This document shows positions 16,340 to 25,451 of a DNA stretch of 64,000 bases, one piece after another. The DNA comes from Psychrobacter vallis. Lineage in GTDB: Bacteria > Pseudomonadota > Gammaproteobacteria > Pseudomonadales > Moraxellaceae. Positions within the stretch are counted from its first letter, which is position 1. Every line of letters starts with the position of its first letter. Under the pieces are notes generated by a model. The model was not told the DNA's origin, searched no databases, and worked only from the letters and a program-made list of their open reading frames with translations. Location: the NCBI RefSeq assembly GCF_904846715.1, contig NZ_CAJHBU010000006.1:62001-126000 (forward strand), read 5' to 3'. Both the position numbers and the translations under genes were made by a program.

Positions 16340-18301
16340 TTATCTCATCAATAACTCATTGACGCGTTTTAGGTAAGCGGCTGGATCGTCTAATTGACCG
16401 CCATCCGCTAGTAAGGCTTGGTCAAAAATTACTTGAGCCAAATCATCGAACTGCTCGCTATTTTCTAGTTTTTTGATTAGTGGATGGTCAGGGTTGACCT
16501 CAAGCGTGGGCTTGCTCTCTGGCACATCCTGTCCCATTTGCTTAAGCATCTGGATCATCTGGGGTGACAGCTCACCTTCACCAACGACCAAGCAAGCTGG
16601 GCTATCGACTAGACGCGTCGATACTTTCACGTCTTTAGCACGACCACCTAACGCTGTTTTTAGTTTATCGACGATAGGTTTTAATGTTTCTTGAGCTTTC
16701 TCTGCTTCTGCTTTTTCTGCTTCGTCTTGCAAGTCGCCTAAGTCTACTGCGCCTTTAGCGATGTTCTGTAACGGCGTTTCATCAAACTGAGTCAAGAAGT
16801 TCATCGCCCATTCATCAACACGGCTGGTCATCAAGATAACTTCGATGCCTTTTTTCTTAAATAGCTCAAGTTGTGGGCTATTTTTGGCAGCGGCTAAATT
16901 ATCAGCCGTGAGATAATAAATGGCTTTTTGACCCTCAATCATACGACCTTTATAGTCTGCAAAACTGGTCTCAAGACCGTCTTGCGTGCTGGTGGCGTAA
17001 CGAAGCAATTTAGCAATACGTTCTTGATTGCCCATGTCTTCGCCAAGTCCTTCTTTGATGACATCACCGAACTCTGCGTAGAACTGCGCAAATTTTTCTT
17101 GTTTATCGCTGTCTTCGCTATTGGCCAAGCTAGATAATAAAGTCAAGATACGACGCGCGTTACCATCACGAATGGATTTTACATCACGCGACTCTTGCAA
17201 CAACTCGCGACTGACATTCAATGGCAAATCCGCTGAATCGATAACACCTTTAACAAAGCGCAGATACATCGGTAGCAGTTGCTCAGCTTCGTCCATGATA
17301 AACACGCGTTTAACATAAAGCTTGAGACCGTGTTGCTGTTCACGCGTGTACAAATCTACAGGGGCTTTTGTGGGGATATACAACAACTGCGTATATTGCA
17401 CACGGCCTTCAACACGGTTGTGCGTCCAAGTCAGCGGCGCATCCATGTCATAAGTGATGTTTTTGTAGAAATCGACATATTCGTCATCTTCAATCTCAGA
17501 CGCTGAACGTGTCCATAACGCACTGGCTTTGTTAATAGTTTCCCACTCATCCGTCAATACCATTTCACCGCCCGCTGGCGCGTCGTCGTTCTCATCATCG
17601 GCGACATCTTCTTGCCACACTTCTTTGCGCATCTGAATGGGTAAACTGATATGGTCAGAGTATTTATTGACCAAACGCTTGATTTTACCGCGATCAAGAT
17701 AGCTGTCTTCGCCCTCACTATATTCTTCTTTTAGATGCAAAGTGATGGCTGTACCGCGCTCTGCTTTATGGATAGGCTCAACGGTAAAGCTACCCGTACC
17801 GTCTGATACCCAGCGCACGCCTGTGTCCGCAGGCTCGCCCGCTTTGCGTGATTCCACACTGATGGTATCAGCAACGATAAAACCTGAATAAAAACCAACA
17901 CCGAACTGACCAATTAATTGACCGTCTTGCTTTTGTGATTCAGATAATTTGTCCAAAAAAGCTTTGGTGCCTGATTTGGCAATGGTACCCAAATTTTCAA
18001 TCGCGTCGGCTTCATTCATTCCGATGCCATTGTCGGTAAATGTAATGGTCTTGGCGTTTTCGTCAACGGCGATACGAATACGCAGTTCACCATCATTTTC
18101 ATAAAGACTGTCGTCATTGGTCGCTTCAAAGCGCAGTTTGTCGCATGCATCAGAGGCGTTAGAGACCAACTCACGTACAAAAATATCTGAATTAGAATAT
18201 AGCGAATGTGTCACTAAATGCAGCAACTGCGCCACTTCTGCTTCAAAGGTATGCTTTTTTAGTTCAGGGTTTTGGCTATCAGCTTGAACAGACTCACTCA
18301 T
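16340..18301 (-). CDS. htpG: Molecular chaperone HtpG (Hsp90)
   Basis: ATP-dependent cytosolic chaperone. The N-terminal GHKL ATPase domain shows the E/N residues in [15 protein letters not shown], the DNGIGMN motif, and the lid with [14 protein letters not shown] middle domain follows with the conserved [11 protein letters not shown] including the gamma-phosphate-sensing Arg. The C-terminal dimerisation region ends in LLMR. Length 653 aa fits bacterial Hsp90, slightly above E. coli because of an acidic insert ([14 protein letters not shown]) near residue 235. A strong AAAGGAG precedes the ATG at 18301. A sigma-32-like promoter lies about 120 bases upstream, consistent with heat-shock control. 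Confidence 0.98.
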   Translation of the reverse strand: MSESVQADSQNPELKKHTFEAEVAQLLHLVTHSLYSNSDIFVRELVSNASDACDKLRFEATNDDSLYENDGELRIRIAVDENAKTITFTDNGIGMNEADAIENLGTIAKSGTKAFLDKLSESQKQDGQLIGQFGVGFYSGFIVADTISVESRKAGEPADTGVRWVSDGTGSFTVEPIHKAERGTAITLHLKEEYSEGEDSYLDRGKIKRLVNKYSDHISLPIQMRKEVWQEDVADDENDDAPAGGEMVLTDEWETINKASALWTRSASEIEDDEYVDFYKNITYDMDAPLTWTHNRVEGRVQYTQLLYIPTKAPVDLYTREQQHGLKLYVKRVFIMDEAEQLLPMYLRFVKGVIDSADLPLNVSRELLQESRDVKSIRDGNARRILTLLSSLANSEDSDKQEKFAQFYAEFGDVIKEGLGEDMGNQERIAKLLRYATSTQDGLETSFADYKGRMIEGQKAIYYLTADNLAAAKNSPQLELFKKKGIEVILMTSRVDEWAMNFLTQFDETPLQNIAKGAVDLGDLQDEAEKAEAEKAQETLKPIVDKLKTALGGRAKDVKVSTRLVDSPACLVVGEGELSPQMIQMLKQMGQDVPESKPTLEVNPDHPLIKKLENSEQFDDLAQVIFDQALLADGGQLDDPAAYLKRVNELLMR

Positions 18302-18418
18302 AAAAAACTCCTTTAATGGTGGTGAAAAAATTATTATAAGATAGCGGCAATCACTCTAAATTTGCTCAAATCGACGTTCGACAAGCTTTGTTTTGAATAC
18401 CGCGTAGCTGTTTATACT

Positions 18419-18445
18419 AATAGGGGCGCCGCAAAAAATTTCAAG
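18419..18445 (-). promoter_or_regulatory. Sigma-32 (heat-shock) type promoter of htpG
   Basis: On the minus strand CTTGAAA (perfect -35 for RpoH) at 18439-18445 is followed after 12 bases by CCCCTATT at 18419-18426, close to the CCCCATNT -10. The htpG start codon lies about 118 bases downstream. Confidence 0.7.
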
Positions 18446-18464
18446 CTCAATATCTTGATTCAAT

Positions 18465-18498
18465 AAAAAACACCGCTCTTGTTTGTCAAGACGGTGTT
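18465..18498 (-). terminator. Intrinsic terminator between the small ORF and htpG
   Basis: On the minus strand AACACCGTCTTG pairs with CAAGAGCGGTGTT (12 bp, one bulged base) around an ACAAA loop, followed by six T residues. It lies just upstream of the htpG promoter and about 50 bases after the stop of the 24-codon ORF, so it closes an independent short transcript or read-through from 18755. Confidence 0.8.
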
Positions 18499-18548
18499 TT
18501 AATATCAGTAATCTTCTAACCTAAAAACAAAAGCACAAATGCTAACAA

Positions 18549-18623
18549 TTATTCTGAATACGCCTCTATCAATAACTCCAAAATAGTCGTCAGTTTTTTT
18601 GAAAAATAAATATGCGTTCCCAT
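18549..18623 (-). CDS. Candidate 24-aa small protein with strong Shine-Dalgarno
   Basis: The ATG at 18623 opens 24 codons (MGTHIYFSKKLTTILELLIE plus AYSE), stopping at TAA 18549-18551. The ribosome site GTGGAGG ends 5 bases before the ATG, stronger than that of most genes here, and a rho-independent terminator follows. The peptide is amphipathic rather than a classic membrane toxin. It is transcribed toward htpG but ended before the htpG promoter. It may be a genuine small protein, or a leader-type ORF. No homologue known to me. Confidence 0.4.
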   Translation of the reverse strand: MGTHIYFSKKLTTILELLIEAYSE

Positions 18624-18754
18624 AGTGACCTCCACGTCGATCGATATCGTCTTGTTAGGTACTATTAAAACCAGTTTTCAATAATTTGTATAATTAATTG
18701 ATTACAACATATCGTTTCGTTCTTTAAATCAATAGCTGAATTATTCCTCGCATT

Positions 18755-19570
18755 TTAACGTGGCATCGGACGAATAGTAAGGATTTGCTCGCTACGACCA
18801 AATGGCCCATACACGTCATGCAGTACAGCACTGGTCAATCCTATGCCATCATCGCCATATTGCTGCACAGCGTCAATACCCAGCCAGCGGCCTTGGGGCG
18901 ATCGATGCATGTGAATCTGTAAGTCTGTGTTAGGGAACATCCATTCTAATTTTGATAAGCCAAGACCCAACCTCGGCACAACACCATTAGCCGTATCCAC
19001 CATGCCCAATAAATGTACCAAGTCATCAGTTGGTCTGCCCTCGACCATCTCAACGTCATTGGTTATCCATACCATACCGCGACCGGGACGACGCTGCGCA
19101 TCCGTCACCAAACACACACTTTCGATAAAACCACCGGGCCAGCCTTTCATTCCTTCCCAAACTGGCAAATCATCCGGTTTATGTACAGCCTTTTGGTCTT
19201 CAAGCCCTGCAATCTCACTGGTGTCTTGAGTCATAAGTCGCCATGCACGCGCGATGATAGCGTCGCGGCCTCGACTGCTCATCACGGCCTCAATAAGCTC
19301 AATCGTCTTGCCGGGTCGAATACAACGCGTGGTAATGGTAAAGTCATCAAGCGGTATCAGTCCTAAAATATCAAGGCTAATACGGGCGATACGCAGGTTT
19401 GCTTGCGGCGCATAGCTGTTCAACTCAGCCGTCAGCAATCCTGTCGCTGGTGCCATGTGTTGCTCATGCTCGTTCCACGCACCTTGCGCATGCTTGGTTG
19501 GCTGGTAATACGCAACACTGACACCATTCTCCTGCTGTTCGCGTTTTATAAAGCTGTAGTAAGCAGTCAT
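18755..19570 (-). CDS. Acyl-CoA thioesterase-like (TesB-type hotdog) family protein
   Basis: A 271-aa protein resembling the double-hotdog thioesterase family. The N-terminal half shows PATGLLTAELNSYAPQANLRIARISLDILGLIPLDDFTI and TRCIRPGKTIELIEAVMSSRGRDAIIARAWRL, a pattern seen in acyl-CoA thioesterase-like proteins. The C-terminal half shows GLSKLEWMFPNTDLQIHMHRSPQGRWLGID, as in the second hotdog. The natural substrate is unknown. Start ATG at 19570 (MTAYYSFIKRE). It stands alone between the small ORF and a tiny membrane gene. Confidence is good for the fold, moderate for enzymatic activity. Confidence 0.8.
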   Translation of the reverse strand: MTAYYSFIKREQQENGVSVAYYQPTKHAQGAWNEHEQHMAPATGLLTAELNSYAPQANLRIARISLDILGLIPLDDFTITTRCIRPGKTIELIEAVMSSRGRDAIIARAWRLMTQDTSEIAGLEDQKAVHKPDDLPVWEGMKGWPGGFIESVCLVTDAQRRPGRGMVWITNDVEMVEGRPTDDLVHLLGMVDTANGVVPRLGLGLSKLEWMFPNTDLQIHMHRSPQGRWLGIDAVQQYGDDGIGLTSAVLHDVYGPFGRSEQILTIRPMPR

Positions 19571-19592
19571 AACGGTCCTATCTTTGTACTTT

Positions 19593-19841
19593 TTATTTAT
19601 GAATAAGCTCTTGTTTTCTTAGCGTGAGAATACGGCGAGCCTTTTGGATAAAGAACAATAATAAGATCATTATTAGTGCGAGTGCGGCGTAAAAAAAGGT
19701 TTTTTCTGCCATAAACTTTATGATGTTCATAAACAGCACAAATACCACTATCACTGTCACCAGCATATTGAGTTTTAGTTGCTTATTGACATCAGCGAGA
19801 GTGGCTTCTGCCAATACAAATCTGGTTTTTTGCTTATTCAT
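19593..19841 (-). CDS. Small two-helix membrane protein, unknown function (82 aa)
   Basis: Two hydrophobic segments (about residues 25-44, MLVTVIVVFVLFMNIIKFM, and 48-67, FFYAALALIMILLLFFIQ) are flanked by charged ends (MNKQKTRFVLAEATLADVNKQ and KARRILTLRKQELIHK). No family recognised. It sits 46 bp after ispH and 22 bp before the thioesterase-like gene, all on the minus strand, so cotranscription is possible. Confidence 0.65.
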   Translation of the reverse strand: MNKQKTRFVLAEATLADVNKQLKLNMLVTVIVVFVLFMNIIKFMAEKTFFYAALALIMILLLFFIQKARRILTLRKQELIHK

Positions 19842-19887
19842 TCTACCTTACCCATAATAGTAGGTGATTTTTATTGATTGTCCGGCG

Positions 19888-20844
19888 TTATTTACCAACC
19901 TGAGTGATAGGGATGCGCAAGGCTTTAGGCAAACTAAACGTCACGTTTTCTTCGATACCTGATAACTCATTAGGCAAATCACCACCCCAATCTTGCAATT
20001 GCTGTAGCACCTCTTGAATCAGCACTTCAGGCGCCGATGCCCCCGCAGTCACGCCGACACTTTGTATATTATCAAACCAACTGCGCTCCATCTCACTGGC
20101 ATTATCAATCAGATAAGCACGGCAGTTCATACGCTCTGCCAGTTCACGCAAACGGTTTGAGTTCGACGAGTTTGGTGAGCCGACCACCAAGACCACCTCA
20201 CAGCGACCAGCCAGATCTTTTACGGCATCTTGGCGATTTTGGGTGGCATAACAAATATCGTCTTTACGCGGACCTTGAATACTGGGAAATTTGTCCCGTA
20301 ACGCATCGATGACGCGAGCCGTGTCATCCATTGACAAGGTGGTTTGAGTAACAAATGCCAAGCGCTCAACATCTTGTACCGTCAATGCCTCGACATCACT
20401 TTCATCTTCAACCAGATGAATCTGACCACCATGCCGACGGTTAAAGCGCCCCATGGTGCCCTCTACTTCTGGGTGTCCCGCATGACCGATCAGCACCGCA
20501 TCCATACCATCTTGCGCAAACTTGGCGACTTCGATATGTACCTTGGTGACTAAAGGGCAAGTTGCATCAAATACTGTCAGATCACGAAGTGCAGCCTCAT
20601 CTTCGACGGCTTTTGACACGCCATGAGCCGAAAAAATAACGATAGCACCATCTGGTACTTCGTGAAGCTCTTCGACAAATACGGCGCCGCGATTTGCCAA
20701 GTCAGAGACGACAAATTTATTGTGTACCACCTCATGGCGGACATAAATAGGTGGTTCAAAACGGGTTAATGCTTCGTTCACAATCGCAATTGCGCGATCC
20801 ACACCAGCACAAAATCCCCGTGGATTGGCAAGATAAATTTGCAT
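19888..20844 (-). CDS. ispH: 4-hydroxy-3-methylbut-2-enyl diphosphate reductase IspH (LytB)
   Basis: Last enzyme of the MEP isoprenoid pathway, a [4Fe-4S] protein that makes IPP and DMAPP from HMBPP. The three cluster cysteines are visible in [21 protein letters not shown] and [11 protein letters not shown]. The HGV and [13 protein letters not shown] histidine motifs and the SSNSNRL substrate loop are also present. The start is set at the ATG at 20844 ([12 protein letters not shown]), the universal N-terminus; the frame is open to 20859 but adds only five residues. Length 318 aa is normal. It supplies precursors for UbiA and the undecaprenyl carrier handled by UppP elsewhere in the window. 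Confidence 0.97.
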   Translation of the reverse strand: MQIYLANPRGFCAGVDRAIAIVNEALTRFEPPIYVRHEVVHNKFVVSDLANRGAVFVEELHEVPDGAIVIFSAHGVSKAVEDEAALRDLTVFDATCPLVTKVHIEVAKFAQDGMDAVLIGHAGHPEVEGTMGRFNRRHGGQIHLVEDESDVEALTVQDVERLAFVTQTTLSMDDTARVIDALRDKFPSIQGPRKDDICYATQNRQDAVKDLAGRCEVVLVVGSPNSSNSNRLRELAERMNCRAYLIDNASEMERSWFDNIQSVGVTAGASAPEVLIQEVLQQLQDWGGDLPNELSGIEENVTFSLPKALRIPITQVGK

Positions 20845-21179
20845 AAGAAGGCCTATCATTGGATAATTTATAGTGAAAGCTTGTCTTTAAAAGCGTTCAT
20901 TCAAAAGTTTGGATGAAATCAATGCTCTACTTTAGCATAATTTGCTTTTATTGCTCTTGAAAATACCACTGTACTTTCTGAAAATAGCAGTATGCTAGTC
21001 GCGCATTGGTAAGAGTGGCTTTAATTAAAATAAAAGACATAAAAGCCGTTTATAATGACGTATCGATTTCATTTCTTATCGCCATACATGATGGCGATTT
21101 TTATTTTTACCAGCCTTTAGCTGTTCATTAAGACATCTTTTAGTTGTTTATTAGGACACACTTTACTAGGACACACTGT
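20845..21179. other. Divergent ispH-gmk gap
   Basis: A 335-bp gap with the ispH promoter on the minus strand and a plus-strand leader for gmk. A perfect TATAAT lies at 21051-21056 without a good -35, and an intrinsic terminator is found between it and gmk (listed separately). No ORF is credible. Confidence 0.55.
21078..21104 (+). terminator. Intrinsic terminator within the gmk leader
   Basis: A perfect 8-bp stem ATCGCCAT/ATGGCGAT with an ACATG loop is followed by TTTTATTTTT. It lies 76 bases before the gmk ATG at 21180 and about 22 bases after a TATAAT element, so it either attenuates gmk or ends a very short RNA. Confidence 0.75.
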
Positions 21180-21806
21180 ATGACAGGTTCATTATTTATT
21201 ATTACCGCCGCCTCTGGTACAGGCAAAACCTCATTGGTAAAACAGCTACTTGCCACCACTAATGATTTGACCGTCAGTGTCTCGCATACTACCCGCATGC
21301 CGCGTCCTGGCGAGATTGACGGACACCATTATCATTTTACTAACGTCGACAGCTTTGTAAGCGCTATCGGTGACAATAAGTTTTTAGAACACGCTGAGGT
21401 ATTTGGTAATTACTACGGTACCTCAGAGCAAAGTGTACGAACGCAGTTGGAGGCCGGCGTTGATGTCATCTTAGAAATTGACTGGCAGGGCGCACTACAA
21501 GTCAAAAAGATATTTCCTCAAGCGACGATGATTTTTATTTTACCGCCCAGTATCGCCACCTTACGTCAACGCTTATCGACTCGGGCACAAGATACGATAG
21601 AAGTGATAGAGCAACGTCTGGCTGGTGCAGTGACGGAGATGGCACAATACGTGCATTTTGATTTTGTGATTATTAATGACAATTTCGAGGTCGCTTTGAC
21701 TGAATTAAAAGCGATTATTGTGGCCGATAGACAGACTTTGAATCGTCAACAGCAGCGTTATCATCGTACGATTACCAACTTATTAAATAATAAAGCCGAA
21801 GACTAG
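21180..21806 (+). CDS. gmk: Guanylate kinase
   Basis: Phosphorylates GMP to GDP with ATP. The P-loop is [13 protein letters not shown] near residues 10-22, followed by the GMP-binding region ([19 protein letters not shown], with the conserved Ser, Arg and Tyr) and [11 protein letters not shown]. Then [16 protein letters not shown] holds the conserved acidic residue, and RLSTRAQDT the lid arginines. Length 208 aa from the ATG at 21180 ([12 protein letters not shown]), which has AGGA eight bases upstream; an in-frame codon at 21144 would add 12 residues that do not look native. It is followed by rpoZ and spoT, the conserved gmk-rpoZ-spoT order. Confidence 0.97.
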   Translation: MTGSLFIITAASGTGKTSLVKQLLATTNDLTVSVSHTTRMPRPGEIDGHHYHFTNVDSFVSAIGDNKFLEHAEVFGNYYGTSEQSVRTQLEAGVDVILEIDWQGALQVKKIFPQATMIFILPPSIATLRQRLSTRAQDTIEVIEQRLAGAVTEMAQYVHFDFVIINDNFEVALTELKAIIVADRQTLNRQQQRYHRTITNLLNNKAED

Positions 21807-21890
21807 ACCCAGCATTGACCATGACTTGTGGCACATTCAACAAGTCGCTATAAGTAGGTATAAAAAGCAACGACGTGGCAAAACAAAAAA

Positions 21891-21899
21891 TGCTATAAT
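21891..21899 (+). promoter_or_regulatory. Extended -10 promoter for rpoZ
   Basis: TGCTATAAT is a perfect extended -10 (TGnTATAAT). No good -35 is seen at standard spacing, as expected for this class. The rpoZ start is about 90 bases downstream. Confidence 0.55.
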
Positions 21900-21990
21900 G
21901 TCCGGCTATTCCCATTTTTATTTTTGATATTATTTTTATTGCGTCACGGATCATGTCTGTGACTGATAAAAACAACCGAGGTAGCTATTT

Positions 21991-22251
21991 ATGGCACGAG
22001 TGACGATTGAAGATTGTTTAGATAATGTTGATAATCGCTTTGAACTGATTTTAGTGGCAAGCAAGCGCGCCCGTCAATTGGCCAAAGGTATCGCTGAGCC
22101 GTTGGTTGATGTCGATAATGATAAGCCCACTGTATTGGCATTACGTGAAATTGCTGCTGGTAAAATCACTCGCGACATTTTGAACCAGCCAGAGCATCAC
22201 TTTGCAACCAGCTCACTAGATTTGGCGCTGTCAGGCGATCATAGCTTTTAA
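21991..22251 (+). CDS. rpoZ: RNA polymerase omega subunit
   Basis: An 86-aa small subunit that binds beta-prime and aids RNA polymerase assembly; in many proteobacteria it is part of a ppGpp-binding site. The N-terminus [20 protein letters not shown] and the following [12 protein letters not shown] are diagnostic. [16 protein letters not shown] matches the conserved helix that contacts the polymerase. It lies between gmk and spoT in the conserved order, but a terminator after it separates it from spoT. Confidence 0.97.
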   Translation: MARVTIEDCLDNVDNRFELILVASKRARQLAKGIAEPLVDVDNDKPTVLALREIAAGKITRDILNQPEHHFATSSLDLALSGDHSF

Positions 22252-22604
22252 TCAAAACATGACAGCGGCTTTATAAAGCCATCATACATATTGCCGATAG
22301 AGACCACAGCATAGACTGTGGTTTTTTAGTTGTAGTTAGGGCGTGTTTGATATTGTTTTGACTGTTTTAGTCACCATTTAAACCTTAATGCATGCCGTTG
22401 AGTCGAAATTTTTGAATTTTCACAGTACCTACTCGCTTAACAGTTGACATTGAATGAAATTTGCGATTAATTAGCAGGTAGTCTGGCCGTGTTTCAGCTT
22501 TTTTTTGTTGAAGCTTTATTATAGTAGGCCAGCATTCATTCCGTCACCATTTACCTTGATAGACAGTCAGCCAAACAGGTAATGAAAAATAGGATCGTTA
22601 CTTT
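22252..22604. other. rpoZ-spoT gap with terminator and structured leader
   Basis: A 353-bp gap. The rpoZ terminator is at its left. A TTGACA hexamer at 22444-22449 has a poor -10 (TTAATT, 17-base spacing). A long hairpin lies at 22483-22532: outer CTGGCC/GGCCAG and inner AGCTT/AAGCT arms. No ORF supportable. Confidence 0.5.
22303..22327 (+). terminator. Rho-independent terminator of rpoZ
   Basis: A 7-bp stem ACCACAG/CTGTGGT with a 6-base loop is followed by a run of T residues, about 50 bases after the rpoZ stop. Its presence suggests spoT uses its own promoter. Confidence 0.8.
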
Positions 22605-24803
22605 ATGAGTCAAACCTTACCCAAACTCAGTCATCATCTAGTCGATGACGCGCAATACAATTTGCTACGTTCAGTAGGATATCTTGCTGCCGCTGAACGC
22701 CGTGATATTATTGACGCCTGTGAGTTCGGTGATATTGCGCACATTAAAGATAAGCGTAAATCAGGGGAACCTTATATTACTCACCCGATTGCGGTCGCTG
22801 AGATACTGGCAGGTTTTCGTTTAGATCGAGATACCATTATCGCAGCGATTTTGCACGACACGGTCGAAGATACCGAGGTCAGTGACGAGCAAATTGAGCA
22901 GCGTTATGGCAAAGTGGTATCAAGGCTGGTCGATGGAGTAACCAAGCTAAAATCTTCTTCACACAATAAACAGCAAAATAAAGCGGCCACTTTCCATAAG
23001 ATTCTGACCGCCACACTGGCTGATCCCCGTGTGTTGATTATCAAACTTGCTGACCGCTTACATAATATGTCGACGCTTGATGCGGTACGTCCCGAAAAAC
23101 AACGTACCACTGCCCAAGAAACCTTAGACTTTTATGTACCATTTGCGCGTCTGATGGGTCTTAACGACATCGCTGATTATATCGAAGTGCTTTGTTATCG
23201 TAATCTTGACTCTGATATGTATAACAAACTGTCCGACAAGCTGTTACAGCATGGACTTGGGCGCAATTTTCAGAGAGAAGCCATTCATCGCTATTTGAGT
23301 ATTGTGCTTAATAATTTAGAGCTGAACGGACTGGTCAAAGTTCTAGACAACCGCGTGGTTATATACCGTCAGTTTTTCCGCAATCGCGGAGAAATTAATG
23401 CCTTACTACGTCATTATGCCTTTGAAATTGTCCTAGACAATATCGAATCCTGTGACAAACTGGCTTATTATTTGATTAAAAAATATCAAATTGATGACAG
23501 TCATATTGCGGACAATATTCGCAGACCGCTACCAGGTGGCAATCAATCGCTTACTTTGATTTATGAGCGCGATAATGATGTGGTAAAAGTGACGATTTTG
23601 ACCAAGCAAATGCAAAGTGCCGCAAGGCTTGGCGTCATTGGTGCAGAGCATGCGTCCGATGTCAGTCAATCGGTTATTCAAGCCTCGCTGCGCAATATGA
23701 AAGATTTGGTCGATGAAGACGATTTGGATGAAAACAGTCCCGATTTTTCAGCAGCCGTATCCACCATCAATGAGCTGATGGACTATCTACACTCCAGCAA
23801 AATCATTTGTTATAGTCCAAAAGGACGCGCTTATGAGCTACCACAAGGGGCAACCGCGCTAGATTTTGCTTACGCTGTTGGACCCATGGTCGGCAATGTG
23901 GCCGTCGGTGCCAATATCGATGGTAAACCTGCAAAGCTTGGTACTGTCGTAAAAAATGGACAATTGGTCGAAATCGAAGTAAACAGCCACTCAGAACCAA
24001 AAGCAGAATGGCTGGGGTTTGTCGTGACCAATAAAGCGCGTGAAGAAATTTTACGGTGGTTTAAAGATTTGTCTGCGGCGGACAAACAGCATCATGGTCA
24101 GCAAGCACTGGATCGCGCCCTCAAAACGTACCAAAAAAGTCTAGATGACTTGACAGAAAATGATTGGAAAAACCTAACTGAATGGCGTGGACTAACAGAA
24201 AAAAATACCCTGTTTGAACAAATAAGCTCTGGTACATTACTGCCTCAACTGGTGGTAACCCGTTTGTTTAGTGATGAAATCAACGACTTACAGGCAAGAG
24301 AAAATAGCACCGATATGACTCACCCACAGCAGTTGATCGTTAACGCCTCTGGGGTTGAGCTGAATTTTGCCAATTGCTGTCATCCTATTTATGGCGATCC
24401 GATCGTTGGCCATTTATCGCGCCATGGTTTGGTTGTACATCGGCATAAATGTTTCTCACTTGACGATATTCGCAAAGACAATCCTTACCAAGTCATCCAA
24501 TTGCGCTGGCGTAATGACAATGCAGTGCAACAAGGTGAGCTGGGCGAGCATGATATAAAAAACAATGGTAAAATCCGGTTTCCCGCTTATCTGAAACTAT
24601 CTATTGCGCTAAGTGACGAACAAATCACTGAGGTTATTTATCACTTGCGCCAGCTAAACATGGGCGTTGAAACGGTCGATGTACGTAACACCGATACCAT
24701 CATTCACATCATTGTACGCAGTCGCAATCACTTGGCACAAGGCATTCGCGAGCTGCGTTCACTACTCGGTTTTCCCAATATCATGCGACTGTATCAGTTA
24801 TAG
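22605..24803 (+). CDS. spoT: RelA/SpoT family protein, SpoT-type ppGpp hydrolase with degenerate synthetase domain
   Basis: Stringent-response enzyme of 732 aa. The N-terminal HD hydrolase is intact: RKSGEPYITHPIAVA, ILHDTVEDTEV and IIKLADRLHNMSTL keep the His-Asp and other Mn-site residues. The synthetase region (about 240-350) is decayed. The GRxKxxYSI substrate loop is absent, the MDIYAFRV-type strand reads LLRHYAFEIVL with the catalytic Asp and Arg lost, NGYQSLHT reads GGNQSLTL, and EVQIRT reads KVTILT. TGS (from ICYSPKGRAYELP), zinc-finger-like (ANCCHPIYGDPIVGH) and ACT domains follow. It is most likely a hydrolase only, as reported for Acinetobacter SpoT, so a separate RelA is expected elsewhere. 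The downstream order gmk-rpoZ-spoT-ridA-priA is conserved. Confidence 0.95.
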   Translation: MSQTLPKLSHHLVDDAQYNLLRSVGYLAAAERRDIIDACEFGDIAHIKDKRKSGEPYITHPIAVAEILAGFRLDRDTIIAAILHDTVEDTEVSDEQIEQRYGKVVSRLVDGVTKLKSSSHNKQQNKAATFHKILTATLADPRVLIIKLADRLHNMSTLDAVRPEKQRTTAQETLDFYVPFARLMGLNDIADYIEVLCYRNLDSDMYNKLSDKLLQHGLGRNFQREAIHRYLSIVLNNLELNGLVKVLDNRVVIYRQFFRNRGEINALLRHYAFEIVLDNIESCDKLAYYLIKKYQIDDSHIADNIRRPLPGGNQSLTLIYERDNDVVKVTILTKQMQSAARLGVIGAEHASDVSQSVIQASLRNMKDLVDEDDLDENSPDFSAAVSTINELMDYLHSSKIICYSPKGRAYELPQGATALDFAYAVGPMVGNVAVGANIDGKPAKLGTVVKNGQLVEIEVNSHSEPKAEWLGFVVTNKAREEILRWFKDLSAADKQHHGQQALDRALKTYQKSLDDLTENDWKNLTEWRGLTEKNTLFEQISSGTLLPQLVVTRLFSDEINDLQARENSTDMTHPQQLIVNASGVELNFANCCHPIYGDPIVGHLSRHGLVVHRHKCFSLDDIRKDNPYQVIQLRWRNDNAVQQGELGEHDIKNNGKIRFPAYLKLSIALSDEQITEVIYHLRQLNMGVETVDVRNTDTIIHIIVRSRNHLAQGIRELRSLLGFPNIMRLYQL

Positions 24804-25028
24804 TAAAACCTGAATGAACACCAATCACTACTCAACAGAACAGTGAGTAGCTGGTTCAGAAATTTTTAGAAAACTTAAAAACAATGATAAACTCTATACC
24901 TTAATTTTGAGCAAACAAACTTAGGGCTTGCCAGCGTTTATATGATGACGTTTAAAACATACCTCTCGAAACATAAACGATGACACGCCCCCATTAACCA
25001 AACCAGAAAAATATAAAAAGGACACACT

Positions 25029-25409
25029 ATGACTCGTCAAACTATCCAAACTGATAAAGCGCCAGCCGCCGTTGGTACTTATTCACAAGCCGTAAAAGTT
25101 GGCAATACTGTCTACATTTCAGGACAACTTGGTTTTGATCCTGATACGATGGAATTAAAAGACGGCTTTGAGGCACAAGCAAAGCAAGTTTTTGAAAATA
25201 TCAAAGCCATTTGTGAAGCGGCTGGTGGCAGTTTAAATGACGTGGTTAAATTCAATGTATCGTTAACAGATTTGAATGACTTTGCGACGTTGAACGATGT
25301 ATTCGTTGCCAATTTGAGCGAACCTTATCCTGCCCGTGCTGCGGTTCAAGTCGCTGCATTGCCTAAAGGCGGTGTGGTCGAGATTGAGTCCATCTTATAT
25401 ATTGAGTAA
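25029..25409 (+). CDS. ridA: RidA family reactive enamine/imine deaminase
   Basis: A 126-aa member of the RidA/YjgF/UK114 family, which hydrolyses 2-aminoacrylate and related enamines released by PLP enzymes. Family signatures: APAAVGTYSQAVKVGNTVYISGQLG at the N-terminus and the C-terminal YPARAAVQVAALPKGGVVEIESI, with the catalytic Arg in the PARAAV motif. An AAAGGA site precedes the ATG. It follows spoT with a 225-bp gap, an arrangement common in gammaproteobacteria, and is closed by its own hairpin. Confidence 0.96.
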   Translation: MTRQTIQTDKAPAAVGTYSQAVKVGNTVYISGQLGFDPDTMELKDGFEAQAKQVFENIKAICEAAGGSLNDVVKFNVSLTDLNDFATLNDVFVANLSEPYPARAAVQVAALPKGGVVEIESILYIE

Positions 25410-25451
25410 TCCTTAACTCTCAAGCAGTTGCATTAAAATAACACGCTACAG

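Larger units (their letters stand above)
18302..18754. other. Gap upstream of htpG with promoter, terminator and a small ORF
   Basis: This 453-bp gap is structured. From right to left on the minus strand it carries a 24-codon ORF with strong ribosome site, an intrinsic terminator, then the sigma-32-like htpG promoter. Each is listed separately. The rightmost 130 bases are AT-rich with several possible -10 elements but no clear promoter. Confidence 0.6.
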
